DNA of 64,000 nucleotides from Melampsora larici-populina 98AG31 (GCF_000204055.1 NW_006768767.1:1-64000); one strand, 5' to 3'. Shown: positions 10,275-23,700, numbered from the stretch's first letter. Notes: generated from the letters alone by a model not told the origin. Program-made: numbers and translations.

Positions 10275-10967
10275 TAAATTCAAATCAATAGTTTACATAC
10301 CAAACAGTCAAAAACTGAATTTTGAATTCATTCATTTTTGACTCCAATTCATTTCAAACTCAACCAATCAAACAAACAAAGAAACACTAAAATTTCAAAT
10401 TCATACAAACTCACTTCAATTTTCAACTGATTTGTTTTACAAGCTAACTTTCAGTGGAAAGGAAATGTATTGTACAACTACAACATCTTTTTGAAATGCT
10501 GTTCTGTTTTCTATGTAACTCCTGCTCAACCAATTATTGGTTGAACGCTTTGTAAAGCAAGGTTTAGAAACCGTTTTCAAAAACCGTTTGCATGAAAAAA
10601 ACCAATCACAAGAAAAACTCTAATTTTTCATTATCATCTGTTCTTATGATCCCTTTCCGATTTTCCAATCTTCATTTTCATCTGCAAAGAAAAAACCAAC
10701 ACATACACACAAAAGAGGTTTTTATAAATTATTATTATGATTTCTAAGTTCGAAACCAAAACAAAAAAACCCAAATCCTTCATTCATCTTACAATTCTTT
10801 TTTTACTAATCACCTTGCAATCTAATATGTATCTATAAATCTTTTTATATTTCTTTAAAAAATCAAAAAATCAAAAAAAAAGGTAAATTAAATCAAGAAA
10901 ACTCCAAAAAAAAAATTGAACCCAAAAAAAAAAAGAAAAATAAGAAAAGAGTGATGAAATTACAAGT
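10275..10967. other. AT-rich intergenic region
   Basis: No gene is seen. Long A-runs (10860-10935) lie just past the stop codon of the minus-strand DUF218 gene and are probably its 3' untranslated region. Confidence 0.4.
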
Positions 10968-12344
10968 TCAAGTTAAATTTGACCAAGGTAATGGTCCAGG
11001 ATACCAATCAATTCCATTCGCAGGGCACCATTCCAAAAGCCCTACAAAAACCCAAAACCATCAATTATCAATCAAGAAGAACCCGTCTCTTTAGCTCAAA
11101 AAAGAAACCGAAACCAAGTGAAGATCCAACCAACCTGTCAATTCGTAATTACTAATCAAATAAGAATGAAACCTTCTAAAGGGATTTCTAGAAATCCTTT
11201 TAGACATCAATTTACCCAAACAACCATATCTATCAAACCCAAAGGATTGAAAGACTTCCTTTTCACCTAAATATCTTGATTCTAATTGATTTGAATCATC
11301 TTGAATGGAAACATACTCAAATTTTTCGGATGGCCATCTTAGGGCTTCTCGATGGATTTCTTGAAACCTTTTGGATTTGAAGGAATGACCTATTACGGTG
11401 ATATGGTGGGGATAATGTCCTGTAAACCTATTGTTTTGTTTTAGAAACCAAAGTGAATGGTTTTTTTTGAGAATTAGTTGGATTGTTTTTGGAATGTGTT
11501 TATGTGAATCAAAACTTAACTCTTTGAATCTTGCAACAGAGAAAACCAAGTTTGTCCAAGAATCCAACGCGAATTCTTCAGTAGTGACCCGATCGGTTAA
11601 AAACTCATGAATTCTAAACCTTTGATGACGATCAAGTTGACGTTCTTCCAAAAGTTGATCATAAATAACTTGATACAAGTTTAACGAGTTAGCAACATTT
11701 GAATAAGAAGTTGATTCGCTCAAGCTCGAATTAGATTTCAACCTAGTTTGACCACCTGAATAAATCAACAAAGCATCTTTTCTAATCAAACTTAATTTGA
11801 TACCTTCTTTAATATGGTTTATGAAGGTTATGATGGATGAATTTGATTGGTATGGTTCTAGTAACCAATCTTCTGGTGATAAAGGATTCTTTCCAATAAA
11901 GATCGCATGACCTGGAACGATGATTAATTGTTTGAGATGGGTTCTGGGTTGGCTTAGAGTGTTTTGGATCGATGTGAATTTTAAACTTGATGAGATATCG
12001 AGGCTTGAAAAGTTTTTGGTTTGATGATGATGATGATCAATTAGATTAAAGTATAGAGAGATGATTAAGGTTATCGTTAAGATGATGACAGCTAAGTTTG
12101 TGATTCTAGATCTAGAGAATAATAATGATTTAAGATTGATGAGGATTGATTGAGATGTTGTTGTGGTTGAATGATGATGATGATGATGATGATATGCTAA
12201 TGGTAGGATTGAATCAGGTTCAGTTGATAAGTTTAGTTGGAATCTAGAATGAACTGAATTCGATTTAGAATGTGATGGTGATGGTAAATGTGAATGTGAA
12301 TGTGATTGGATTGGTAAGTTGGTCGATTTGGATGTTTTCTTCAT
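10968..12344 (-). CDS. DUF218 (YdcF/SanA-like) domain membrane protein
   Basis: Two exons, 12344-11135 and 11041-10968, give 427 aa. The chosen start (MKKTSK) lies just inside a (CT)n tract; a frame from 12404 would only add translated repeat (EREREREM). Residues 1-70 are Ser/His/Pro-rich. A histidine run (about residues 51-57) comes from an ATG/GAT microsatellite at 12174-12192. A transmembrane segment (LAVIILTITLIISLYF) follows near residue 82. The DUF218 fold runs from about 135 with LIIVPGHAIFIGK, then LLIYSGGQTR, TEEFALDSWTNLVFSVARFKE and HHITVIGHSFKSKRF, the family's usual order. The predicted topology is type II with a luminal domain. The reaction is unknown. The intron (GTTGGT donor, TTGTAG acceptor) completes the conserved tail GLLEWCPANGIDWYPGPLPW. 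Confidence 0.87.
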
Positions 12345-12347
12345 TTC

Positions 12348-12370
12348 TCTCTCTCTCTCTCTCTCTCTCC
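12348..12370. repeat. (CT)n microsatellite at the DUF218 start codon
   Basis: About eleven CT units run uninterrupted immediately upstream (minus strand) of the MKKTSK start. On the coding strand it is a GA tract in the 5' untranslated region. Length changes here would alter an upstream in-frame extension. Confidence 0.8.
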
Positions 12371-12404
12371 AATCCAAAGTCAATCTTCTTCTTGCTCTGA
12401 TCAA

Positions 12405-14086
12405 ATTCGATCGATCAAAATTTAAACTGCAACTGTTTCAGGGTAGTTTTACATATACACTTTCTCAAATCTCACTTGTAATCCCATACACCATACTTTC
12501 TCGAGTCTCACTCTCACCAGAACAAGCAGGGGTGCAAGAAGTGCCACTCACACCCTTGAAGTTGAATCTTGCTTCTCATATGGAACAAGACTTCATCTTC
12601 CACCCCGCCTCCCAAAACTTCAATGAATGATTCAATCAAATCTAAATATAATAGATTCTAAAACCTAACCCAAGAGTCTAAATGACAAGCTTTTCAAACA
12701 ACTGATCTAGAGATAATTCAAGTATCAAGTAAGTAACAAGAGTCTACAAGAGAGAGCATGTTCAAGATATGTAGATCAAGACCTTCCAGATCCATCTCTT
12801 TAAACTTCCCAATGTTCACCAATCTAATCAATCAGCAAGTGAATCCCTTTGAATACTTTTTCAGACCTATAGACACAGAGAGATTAGAAAATTGTATAAA
12901 GACAATTAGAAGTCATACTCGAGTGTCCTTGTTGAAGAGCCCCTCCATAATGTCCTTGGTCAGCATTCTCTAAGATAAAGATTGGTATCATGAAAAGATG
13001 TCAATGGATTATTATATTCCATATGTTATCTTTTTCTTAAAGGATAAGTCAATGATTAAAAGGTGAATAAGATACATCTCAGATGGTGAGGTTTGATTCT
13101 TGTTTTGTTGAGCAGGTCAATGCCGTCTGTGTTGTCAAAAAAGGTCTCTACAAAAGATATCTAAGCACAATTTTCACAAAAAGACAAATAAAGGCATCAG
13201 AGCTTTGGTGTAAGTCAAAGCTTGAAGTTGACAACTTCTTGAGACTGAGAGGGCAGTAAGTAGAGAGGAAACCAAAGGAAAATGTTAAAGCAGATAGCAC
13301 GGCAAGTATTTTAGATGTTTTTTGAAAGGATATCTAAAGAGTGAGTTTTCTTGTGAAATTATATTGTCAAGCTTAAAATGATCCTGAGCTCATGATTTGG
13401 AAAGAGTTACTCATACAAACAGAATCTGATATAAGACAGAAATTCTCAAAAACACTTGAACCTAGCAGACTATCACATACTATCACTGCATGAGTACTAT
13501 GAATTCATTCATCTACCACGTGTGATATTCAAATCAACCCTAACAACTTTGTCTTTGCTTTTGACTTGTCAACAAATTTGACTTGTTTTTTGATCTGTGC
13601 ATTATTCATAGGCTCAGTACTTGGCAAGGATTGTCTGCTTCGGGGTAAAGATCAAATGACTGCAAGTCCAGGAATGATCAACGACAAACCTGTTTTCATG
13701 TCAAGTTGAGTAAATCCACTGGCAATATAATTACACAGCTCGTTTGACTATCGTTTCCCCAAACTTCAAACAAAGCTTCAGAGGTGGGTGCGTCGCACTT
13801 TGGCACAGTGGTACAAGACAATTTGTTTGAGATAAAACTGTCGCACCGGTGCGCCAGAGATTTGAAAACACACACCCACAGCTGAAGCTCCTTCATATGT
13901 TTTTTAAAAAATCATCATGCTCTCCACTTCTATTGATTTCTTTAAAACAAAACAAAGACATTATTCATCAAGAAAATATTGAACAACGAAAAAGAAAAAA
14001 ATTAAAGAATTAGTATTACAAGTTGAGAATGAAAACAAGGCGGGAAAAGATGATCAAATTTGAAGGACTCAAATCATTGAAAGTCA
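12405..14086. other. Promoter of DUF218 gene and unidentified decayed DNA
   Basis: 12405-12640 is the likely promoter and leader of the DUF218 gene. From 12650 to 13900 only short broken frames occur, with no domain I recognise; it may be an old retroelement. 13910-14086 is A-rich and lies downstream of the minus-strand transporter stop. Confidence 0.35.
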
Positions 14087-16571
14087 TCAATAAATATATC
14101 TAAAACCTAGAAAAGAAAAAGAGCAAAAACATTAAGTTGAGGAAGATGATTGGTCAAGTTCATATGGAAGAAGAAACATACCAGGACTAAGATCATGTTT
14201 GCCATCTAAATTTTCAAAAACAAGGTCTCTCCTTTTATTTTCATAAATATAATAAGATCTCATCAAGATTGAGATCATCATTGCTAATAAATTAAAGAAA
14301 ATGTTAACTTTGAAACCTAATTTCCAATTCGAATTTGAAAATAAAAAGGATGATAGTATTGCAAGTAATTGTCCACTTGAAAATCAAACAATCAAAATTC
14401 ATCAGCTTTTCTTCTTCTTCTAATTGTTTTACGGGCTTAAACTTACATTGAATTTAACATTCCAAGACTTATTGCTCTTTGACTTTCAGATCCAGTATTA
14501 TTACTAACCCAACCAATAATCAAAGGAATAGCAGCATACTACCAGCACCAAAAAAACGAAACTTTAAATCAATAAACCCAAATCTAAATTGGAAAAAAGT
14601 TCACAAGAAAATACTAACCCCACCAATAACGATCAAAAAAGTAGCAAAATATCTAAAGTGATCATACCCATTAACCAAGAGTAAAATCATCCAACCAATT
14701 GAAGAAACCAAAAAAACTCCAGCGATTGGAATCGCACGAGTATTATAACGAGATGAACCGATTGAAATCAAAGTCATCACCAAAAATGCAACAAAGTAAG
14801 GTGGTACACTGTATAATTGCGCAATTGGACCTTCATGTCCCATTCTACAAAAAAATACATCGAATTGATCATCAATGAAATTTCTAGTCAAGATTTATTG
14901 AAGATCACTTACGAAGATATTATTGAAGGTAAGAAACCACTAACGCTTCCTAAGGTTAAATTCATACAACTATAAAGAACCTAAAATCAAAGAAACAAGA
15001 TGAGTGTGACCATCAAATACTCATACAAGTTTATGAAAAAAGACGTACTGCAATAGCATAAGATTTCCAATCAGTAAAAGCTCTTTTGACACCAGACCAA
15101 TCAACTCCTTCAGTCCCAGCCTATAGAAAAATTTAACAAGTCAAAAACCTTTGCAAAACAAAACTACATTCAAAGTGTAATGATTATTGTCATACTTACT
15201 TCATAAACTCCGTCTTCTTTAAGCCGTTTTAAGACAATCGCTTTTTCAGAAGTTTTAAGAAATCGAGTTCCATCTGGTCTAGAAGGTAACCAAAAAATAA
15301 TTGCCAAAGCAATTAATATACTAGGAATACCTTCAATTAAAAACCTATCATTGCAAAAAAAAATCAAAAAATCAAAACTTAGTCAAAAGAAAATTCCAAC
15401 AAAAACTTGGTTCCTTTCTCAAAGAGATTTTTTTCTTGAAATTCTTACAATAATCTCCAAGTATTTGAACCTAATAAAGAAATCCCATATGCAATTAATC
15501 CTCCAAACCCTCCAGCTGAAACTCCTGCACCAATAAATAATGCAAGTCTTGGACCGACTTCTTGTTTTTTATACCACATACTATAATATAATGCAACACT
15601 TTGACCAAATAATGCTTCACCCTATTTCGAAATCCAAAAAAAAAACGATCAAACCAACTTTAATTTCCAAACAAATTAAAACTAAGTCAAAGGATATTAT
15701 AATTTGAACAAAAAAGAAGGAAATGGGGATTGGTTTGTTACTTACTACACCGATTAGAAGTCTCAAGAAAATTAGTTGATGATAAGTATTGCATAATGAT
15801 ATTAGAGTGGTTGAAGTTGACCAAATTATTGCTCCTATTGAGATTGCATTACTTGGAGAAATCGCTTTGGCTAATAAAGTACCTGGAATTGAAAGTAAAA
15901 TATAAGTTACAAAGAAACTGAGAAATATGGAAGAAAGAAAAAGAAGTGATGAGGTTTGAAATTCGAATAAGAATTCGGATAGATTATTGAAAATTGAATC
16001 ATATTCAAATCAGAGTCAAAATGAGGATACAAATCAGAATTAGGATTCCAATCAAAATGGATATATAGAATTATGATAGATTAATGTTGATAGACTGACG
16101 AAGAAAGAACTTTTGAAAATCTTTCATCACTATTATTTAATAATTCAGATTGTAAACCTTGAAGTCTAGCATTTCCAAGATTTCCTAATGAATCGTGAAA
16201 GAAAAATTCCCAGGTATATAAGAAGTGTTATCAAAATTGTTTTGTAATCCGTTTTTCTTTTTGAATTTTTTTCAAACTGACCTCGATCAAGGTAAGCAGA
16301 AAGCTAATCATAGAAGTTTTTGAAAAAGAATTAGTGTTCAACTCAGATTGTTTTGTATTTATAAAAAAAGGAGTTCAGTTTTGATTACTATACTCACATA
16401 TAATAGCGCGGTTAAAGGTAAAATTCTAAAATCTAGTTTAAGTATCACTTTTGTCTCTTCTTCTTGAGTTACATTATCTTGAGGATTATATGTTGAAGGA
16501 TTTCTGCTAATTAAATTAGTACGTTCGTTATCATGATCATTTGTAGTTGATTTAATACGTTTGTGTACCAT
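14087..16571 (-). CDS. MFS transporter, allantoate/nicotinate permease-like (Dal5 family), 12 exons
   Basis: Twelve exons join without frame breaks: 16571-16398, 16303-16282, 16184-16100, 15917-15746, 15621-15449, 15344-15200, 15120-15049, 14980-14913, 14844-14619, 14538-14447, 14375-14182 and 14106-14087 (480 aa). The second exon is only 22 nt and encodes LSAYLDR, part of the conserved motif continuing into GNLGNARLQGL. Other anochor-like signatures include FFVTYILLSIPG, GEALFGQSVALYYSMWYKKQE, RLALFIGAGVSAGGFGGLIAYGI and FLIEGIPSILIALAIIFWLP. The length and about 12 predicted membrane segments fit this family, whose members import allantoate, nicotinate, biotin or pantothenate at the plasma membrane; the substrate cannot be read here. 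A paralog with the same exon plan lies at 27077-29840 on the other strand. It has one extra intron, at a point that is CAG|GT in this copy. Confidence 0.93.
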
Positions 16572-18404
16572 CTTTTTTCTAATGGATTTGGGTTCTTTGA
16601 AGTTGATTACCTTCAAAGAATGATAAGTCGTCTTGGAGTAGTTCTTCAATCGGGTTTTCTTGAGAAGTTGACGTATGAAAATAGAAGCTTGAATTCGGAT
16701 TCCAGAGAGAACGACTTGCTTTCGTGAATCCAAGAATTGACAAATCAATCCGAACCCAAAGTTGATGATGATGATGAGTTTACCTAAAAGAGTTTCAAAT
16801 TAATATTTCAATCGATCATGAACTCATCCTCATTCGTTGTCTTTTGACATAGAAGTAGTTAGTCTAGCTTCATTCGTCAACACCGGATCGATGATTAAAA
16901 CCATCTTTTTTTCCATCGTTTGGTAGTTGTTATCGTAATCGCGATGAAATAAAACTAAATCTAATCGAGTGGCGCGGTCTGAAGCCAATGCCATCAGTTG
17001 AAAGGTAAACAGGATTGAATTGGGTTTAGCCATTTATCAACAATCAACATATTGTATCAACCTCGTTGACGCATGGGGACCCCAATCTCATCCGCAAGGA
17101 ATGACAGCCAATGAGTTCTGAACTTGTAGGTCAGTTGGGGTGAGACCGGCTCATGCTAAGTGAAGGGATTGCGAGCTTTGGAGAAAAGGTTGAGAGAGAG
17201 AGAAAGAAGATAACGATCAAAGAAGGAAACTTTCAACTTTCAAATCACAGAGATGACAATTAGCTGATCATGTAAACTCAACAAACATATGCATCATCAA
17301 CATCCTCTTCAACTTCCGTAAACTCATTTACTAGATTAAAGGGGAATGAAAATCAAGTAGACTGCAAACATCAAACAACTTCCCTTCAATTGAGCAGGGG
17401 AACATGATTGGAGGTATAATTGGATAAGGGATTGATCACTCCACATCTGAGCTATAGCACTCAGGTGGTGGGCGCGCCCAGGTGCAGAAACCGGTGTCTG
17501 GGACGCGCCCAAATAGCAGGGGGGGGTGTGGGCGCGCCTTTGAAGCAAAGTAACATTAAAAACATGAAACATGAAAAAATCTTCTCAGAAACAGCAATCA
17601 AGTCTGCAATGAAGCTGAAACCCAAATGGGGATGTGAGAAAAGTTGTTTCAAGTCAGGATGACCACGCTTCCAAGATAACAATCACAGAGTTTTTTTGTT
17701 TGAGAACTCTTTTGAGGGTCTTGTGACTCAGATGAGCAAGTGTTGGCAGAAACATTCCAAGTGGGGCTCATCTGTAGGGCTCTCTCCGGCTTGAAAGTTA
17801 AACAGAACAAAATTACAATGTAATAGGCTTCCTCTAACCCAAGATTAGGCCCAAGAAGACCTTCTACGCTTCAGGTCAATCAAGTCTTGCGTATGCGCAC
17901 ACCACCCCCTGTTTTTATAGATATTTGGTGCGCAGTTTGACGTGCCAAACGCACCACACCCACCACCTGACATAGCACCCACACTACATGTGTGCAGCAG
18001 GATGGGCAAATTGGGAGCTATCATTTTTTTATTGCTTAAAGCATTTTTGGAGCCACTAGGCTATCAAACGCTATGTAATATGTCCAGCACCGGTAAAACC
18101 CCTCTGGCTGTTTCAGGGGAAAGGTAGCTGTTGGCTGTTTCATCTAGGTTATATGTTGGGTAATAAGAGACAGAAATTTTTTGTCAAAGAAGTAGGTGGT
18201 GGGAAAAGGGCTTATTCCTGTGGAAAAAATTGATTTGATGGGTGAGGCTCATCTGTGGCTTTGGCCCATATCCAACAATTTGCAAATCTCCATGTGGAGT
18301 TGCAAAGAATGGTGATGAGTTTGAAACTGGTGTGGGTGAATGGATTCTTTTGACCACTTTTTTCATATGTTCTTGAGGTTGTAAACCAGTTTGTTATGAT
18401 AATA
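16572..18404. other. Transporter promoter and unassigned repeats
   Basis: 16572-17250 is the upstream region of the transporter; frames here have no domain. Around 17465-17540 there is a GC-rich block with GGCGCGCC-like palindromes, and around 17890-17960 another with GCGCA and TGCGC pairs. These look like remnants of a GC-rich-ended transposon, but no complete termini could be paired. Confidence 0.35.
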
Positions 18405-18723
18405 CTGTCCATGTCACAGCCCAGAAAGCTCCCTAGGTGGTAAGAGGACACACAAAAGTCACACTGTCCTGACCCTGACGGCAATGTGATCAAGAGAAAG
18501 AGAAGTTCTGGGGAGGAGTGGAAGAATAAATTCCAAACTACCTTCACTGGGGGAATGAGTTCTCCCTGACACTTCTCCCATGTGTGCCTAGGACGGCGAC
18601 ATCATCCAGGGCTTGACCTGACTGACCAGCTTATGTGATCACATTTTGGTCAGGGTCAGGACAGTGTGACTTTTGTGTGTTCTCTAGACACCTAGGGGGC
18701 TTTCCGGGCTGTGACATGGACAG
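18405..18723. mobile_element. MITE with about 85-bp terminal inverted repeats
   Basis: The left arm (CTGTCCATGTCACAGCCC onward, through the block GTCACACTGTCCTGACCC) is repeated inverted at the right end with scattered mismatches, over about 85 bp each. The total is 319 bp. No transposase is encoded. A target duplication is not clear from the flanks. Frames inside are an artefact of the arms. Confidence 0.8.
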
Positions 18724-18747
18724 GATTAATTCCTAGTCCCATTGTCA

Positions 18748-19215
18748 CTAATCTGCAATAAAAAGGAAATGTTTGACTGTCTCTATGCCTCGTTGGCAAT
18801 CACAGAACAGGTCAATAGGCTGTTTGAAACAGTTGAGATATGAGTTAAGTGGTACATGGCCTGATCTTAGTTGTGTTATGGTGGCTGGCGGTATCATGCT
18901 TGTGCAGATTAATCCATCAAGGTGTTTCTTGGGTTGGGGTTTGTGTCCTAATTGTTTGAGTTCTTTGTTGTCAAACTGTTCTGTTTGTTGGGTTTTCCAC
19001 TCCTTCATAAGGAGCTATCATGTACATACAGAGGTGCTCAGCTATTGGTTCATCTGAATGAGTAAATCATATGCAATAGTTTCTCAAACTGGAAAAAGTT
19101 ATGTGGCAAGTATATGACACTGCATGTGGAGCACCACATACTTTCAGATTTTGCTTTTGATAGGCAATATCACTTAAACTGACATTTTCTGTAAGTTGTT
19201 ATGCTATTTCCCATG
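18748..19215 (-). mobile_element. LINE (non-LTR retrotransposon) 3' coding end, uninterrupted copy
   Basis: On the minus strand the peptide HLDGLICTSMIPPATITQLRSGHVPLNSYL, followed by CFKQPIDLFCDCQRGIETVKHFLF, matches the pattern of the region after RNase H in fungal LINEs: QLRSGHxPLN, then a CxC cluster, then ETVxHFLF. The same sequence recurs at 55085-55378 plus 60819-60990, where a hAT element splits it. This locus therefore shows the empty site. A forward partial copy of the upstream part follows at 19220-19340, giving a head-to-head arrangement. Confidence 0.75.
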
Positions 19216-20408
19216 TCAAAAATGAAATTTGGAAAGTATGTGGCACCACAGACTTACTTTGAGTACCCTTGATGTATGAAATGTGATTTACTTATTCAGA
19301 TGAGCAGGGAGCTGAGCAGACCTGTATGTGCATGATAGCTAACAATCTTGGCTTGTTGAACATATGTAATGTGGGGTTTGTGGCTCAGGTCTGCAGTGAC
19401 ATGGAAGATGAATGAAGAGGGATTGACTGACCTTTGTCATTGCACACCTTGACCAAGTCTACACTTTCTCAAACTCAAACTTTCCTGCTTCTTTCTTTGG
19501 GACATTGGCAACTGAGTACGCCTTGGGACCGGGTCAGCCAGAGGTTTGATTATTTGACTATGTACACTTGATCGGATTGAAAACTTCAATGGATCTTGTT
19601 TGAGTTGGAATTTTCAATCTTCACAAGAAATTGATTGTTGGTTCCTGAAGAACATAGAATATTGAGTCAATGTCTTGGAACATCCAAGCACCAATTGAGG
19701 TATTGATAAGTGAGGTTTGTGATAATATAAAGACAAATTTGATTCAATCATGTGAGAATTAGACTACTTGGAAAGCTCTCCACTTGATAATGATCAAGAA
19801 AGATTGAGTCATGATTGGGCAGTGAAAATCTGTATTCTTGACTTGTCAAAAGATTCTGAATCAATGGTTATATTGAGACAATTCAAATGGATTAATTGGA
19901 AGTGAACATATGAATCTTGAAAGTTGTCAATTGGCAAAAGAGATTGCTTTCTCAGATTTTATTTGATAGTCAAAGTGAATCAAACTGATTGGTTTGAGAA
20001 AGATTATTGTATATCAGTGATCAATATTGCAAGGAAACATTTGTTCCAATAATGTAAATACATTTTATGATTGAACCATTCAAGTTGAATGATTTGAAAG
20101 ATATCTGAGGGGAACTGTAGTGAGAAGCTTGAATTGTGGACACTCAAAACATTCTGAGTTTTGAGCAAGATTGAATGTAATTCACTATTGGAACCAATTT
20201 CACGTTCAAAATCTTGTGTGGATAATCCACGATGAGATGGCAAGAGCAAATGTATGTATATCTCATTTCTGCAATTGCATTTGTGGATGCAGATTGATTC
20301 AGGCACAATGGTTTCTTCTCATGTGCAAAACCCAAAAATGCGCTAATAGTGTATTTTTTGAGTTTTGTAAGCCAACTGTCTTTGTGGTTAAATGTCATGA
20401 TGTTATGA
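19216..20408. other. Unassigned AT-rich DNA with a LINE partial copy
   Basis: 19220-19340 repeats the LINE-associated sequence (AAAGTATGTGG, TTTGAGTACC, GATTTACT, TGCATGATAGCT) in forward orientation. From 19350 to 20400 there are only short frames and no domain. Confidence 0.4.
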
Positions 20409-20674
20409 TTTCATCTGTTTTATAGACTTTTTAGTACTGTAAATATATTTACTATGAGCACTGTTTCATCAAACTCCTAAACACTGTTCCACAAATTTAT
20501 TTGACAGTTCATGATGCCCAGTCTGTGATGGTTGATTTAAACTGTTAAATCTGTACAACCTTACTTCATCAAACATTTCATCTGTTTTATAGACTGTTTA
20601 GTACTGTAAATATATTTACTATGAGACACTGTTTCATCAAAATCCTAAACACTGTTTCACAAATTTATTTGACA
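20409..20674 (+). repeat. Direct duplication of about 97 bp upstream of the 1021-aa gene
   Basis: The block at 20409-20505 (TTTCATCTGTTTTATAGAC ... CTGTTTCATCAAA ... TTTATTTGACA) is repeated at 20576-20674 with a few substitutions; the period is about 168 bp. It ends about 110 bp before the start codon of the next gene, so it may be duplicated promoter sequence. Confidence 0.8.
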
Positions 20675-20781
20675 CAAGAAAGGACATCAAAGATTAAAGA
20701 AATTCTGACCACCTCCCTGAATTCCCATCCTTTAATTTGAGAAAGTCTTTTCTGAGTATCCATTAATTCACAATTCCAATA

Positions 20782-23700
20782 ATGTATTTAAAAAGCATCT
20801 CAGCATCTTCAACCATAATTTTGTTCTACAGTGTTAGGGCACTCTGCACAAAACCAACATCATCAAATATTAAAGATAGTCTCATGGACAGCAATACATG
20901 GTCTGGTTATGATTTCACTCCTGAACCAAATTATCTGGATCAAGCATTACAACATCACACTCAAAATTTTCAAGATGAAAACATACCATACCTCCAAGAG
21001 GAAACTTCCCGGTTGAATGGAGCCACAGTTCCAGACAGGTCATCCCAATTTGATCCATACAAGAACAATTTTGAGGACCTGATTCATGGGTTGGGGCTAT
21101 ACAATCCAGCATACAAATTTGGAATTGAGAACACCAAGCAAAGTGATATAGGTACCTCAGAGTCAAGAATATATCAAGTGAATCAGCCGCTGGATACTGA
21201 AGGCAAATCAAGATATTCTCACAATCCTACTCCCAATTTCTTCTATGAGCCTCACTCCAGGAACTTTGAACGGTTTAATGAAGAGACTGCACTAGTGCAT
21301 CCTCAAAGCTTACACCTTGGCCAACCAAGCCAATGTGAAATTCGAATGCAAGAAATTGGGCCACACCCAAATATACTAGACAATATTCAGAATTTTGATT
21401 CACTTTCAATTATCAATGATCTTATCCGCATGCCAGAATATCTCAGCTACGGACTGAACCATGACTCATACTCATTCCAAGATGAAAATCTCCACCATTC
21501 TAATGCAAAGGACATCTGGTCCAATGAGCGTTTTATCACACAGAAACAACCTCAACGTTCCTGTTACAAGAATCATTCTGAGGATGATCTTGGTAACATG
21601 GAAACACTTAAATACAATTCTGGACATGATCACCAGGATACTGAAGTAGGTACTGCAGAGACAAATGCACTGTACCACCTCCAGGATACAAGCACACTTC
21701 TTCCTTATCCCAGCCGTGCTTCTAATTGGTTGCATGGACCTTTCCATACATCCCCAGGCTTTCAAACATTTAGCAAAGGAAATGAATTGGCTCTGCATGA
21801 ACGCCCATACTTTGACAAAGGAAGTTGGGTTGAAAGACAATTGCAAGAAAACCCATCACCACCCAATTCTTTAGACAGTGATCAGGTGTTTGGTCCTTGC
21901 CAGATAGGCAGTCTTGGCATGTCACAACCAATTCTTGATCAACATCTGGTGAATATTGATCACAATGATAAGTTCTTTCAAACCCCACTTGAATTTGATG
22001 AGGATGTTTTATCCAGATGGACTGAGGAAGATTTACAGAATATGAAAAAGCTCTTGGATCCAAGTCAAAGTGATCATCAGGGTAAAGAGGAAGGGACTGG
22101 GCACAAGGACACCAAAATAAGTCAGCCTCTTCATGAAGAGGATTCTGTACACAGTGGTAATGAAGCATCAGGACAGATAGTAGAAGCTCACAATTTGTCC
22201 AACACAGTGCAACCATTGAGTGAACTGGGAGGATCAAATATTGGAAAAAAGAGCCTACTTCCAGAGAATGAACTGGATCATATTCAAAAAACTATCAGCA
22301 CAAATATTTCACCAAGTCCTTCAACCCCAGCAAACATTGATCAACACATTAGAGCAATGTTCCCAAAGAGGAGGAGATTGAATCCCATAGCAAAAGTAAC
22401 AGATACTCACTATGATCATGCTTCAACCAAAACTTATTTGAATTTCTCACCTACTGAAAATAAACTTCAAGTTTCCATGGAAAAAGAGAACATAAACTCC
22501 ACGAAGTACAATAAAGTAAGGCAGGTATTACAAACCCTCAAACAGACAGGTTCATTTAATGTTGATAATTCACTCACTCTCTCTTATGAAACATCTCGTT
22601 GGTTTCTCGACCTCAAGACTAAAATGATAGCAAACTCTCCCCAGAATCAAGCTTGGATTAAGCAGGTTTCTGTAGCAACAAAGCATGCTTACTCATATAT
22701 CACAATGGCTTTTCTTGCACTTCTGTCCATCTATGATTCAATTGCTGACAATCCGACCTCAATTGATCAAGTCTTAAAAGATGGTTGGGATTTTGTCAAA
22801 TTACGATTTGAAAAATGGGAAAATATGAAGTTGGAGAAGAGGCATATCAAAAGGTTCCAGAAAGCAAGGATGTCTTATGGGGGAGGTGATTGGCAGGACC
22901 CTCATTTTGTGTTTCAATACCTAGCTAAATTAGACTCAGAAAAAAATATGACATCAGAAATCTTGAAATCCATTGTTGATGAATGGAGAAAGTATAGAAA
23001 AGGTTCAGAGATTCCACTTCAATCACCAGGACAGGTACTACAGGATATATTCAATTCATATCAACCTGAGTCAGGATTTATTCTAGGTGGCTTCTTTTCA
23101 AGAGGTGATGTGAAAAACCCTCAATTTGAACAGATGAATAACCATTTGACAATAAAATCATACAGCAAGGCCAAAGCCAGAGAAATGGGATGTGTACGTA
23201 TAGCCAATTCAGCAAACTTCATGTCACAAGAAGGTTTTCCATTATGTCAAGAAGTTCATATATTCTTTCTTTCTTTAATGCAAAGCCTACTAAATAATTA
23301 CAGAAACATGAATGAATGTGATGTTCCTACAGAAGAGCTAACACCATGGCTACAATCTACAATGCAATCCAATGTTGAAGGGAGGCATAAGTCAAATGTG
23401 AAAAAAATTGTCAAAGCTGTCAGTATTGCTGAATACAAGGTGACAGTAGGATTTATAGGGATAGTAAGAGAATTGTACCAAAGCGATCTAGCAGAGGATG
23501 AGTTCAGGTTACTCATTTCAAGTGCATGGGGATTCTTGAAAAACACATTTTCAGAGTGGGAGAAGTTCAAATTTGAAGATAAATACCTCCAGATGTACTT
23601 TACTCAACTACAGAAACGTCCATATTCAGAACTCTATTGGTCTGATCCCAAGAAGATATTTCATGGACTCTGGCAGATTCCGCTCTATGAAACTTGCCCA

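Noticed and set aside
12344..12404. Upstream Met start (EREREREM) for the DUF218 protein
   Set aside because: The extension is only the translated CT/GA microsatellite and adds nothing conserved.
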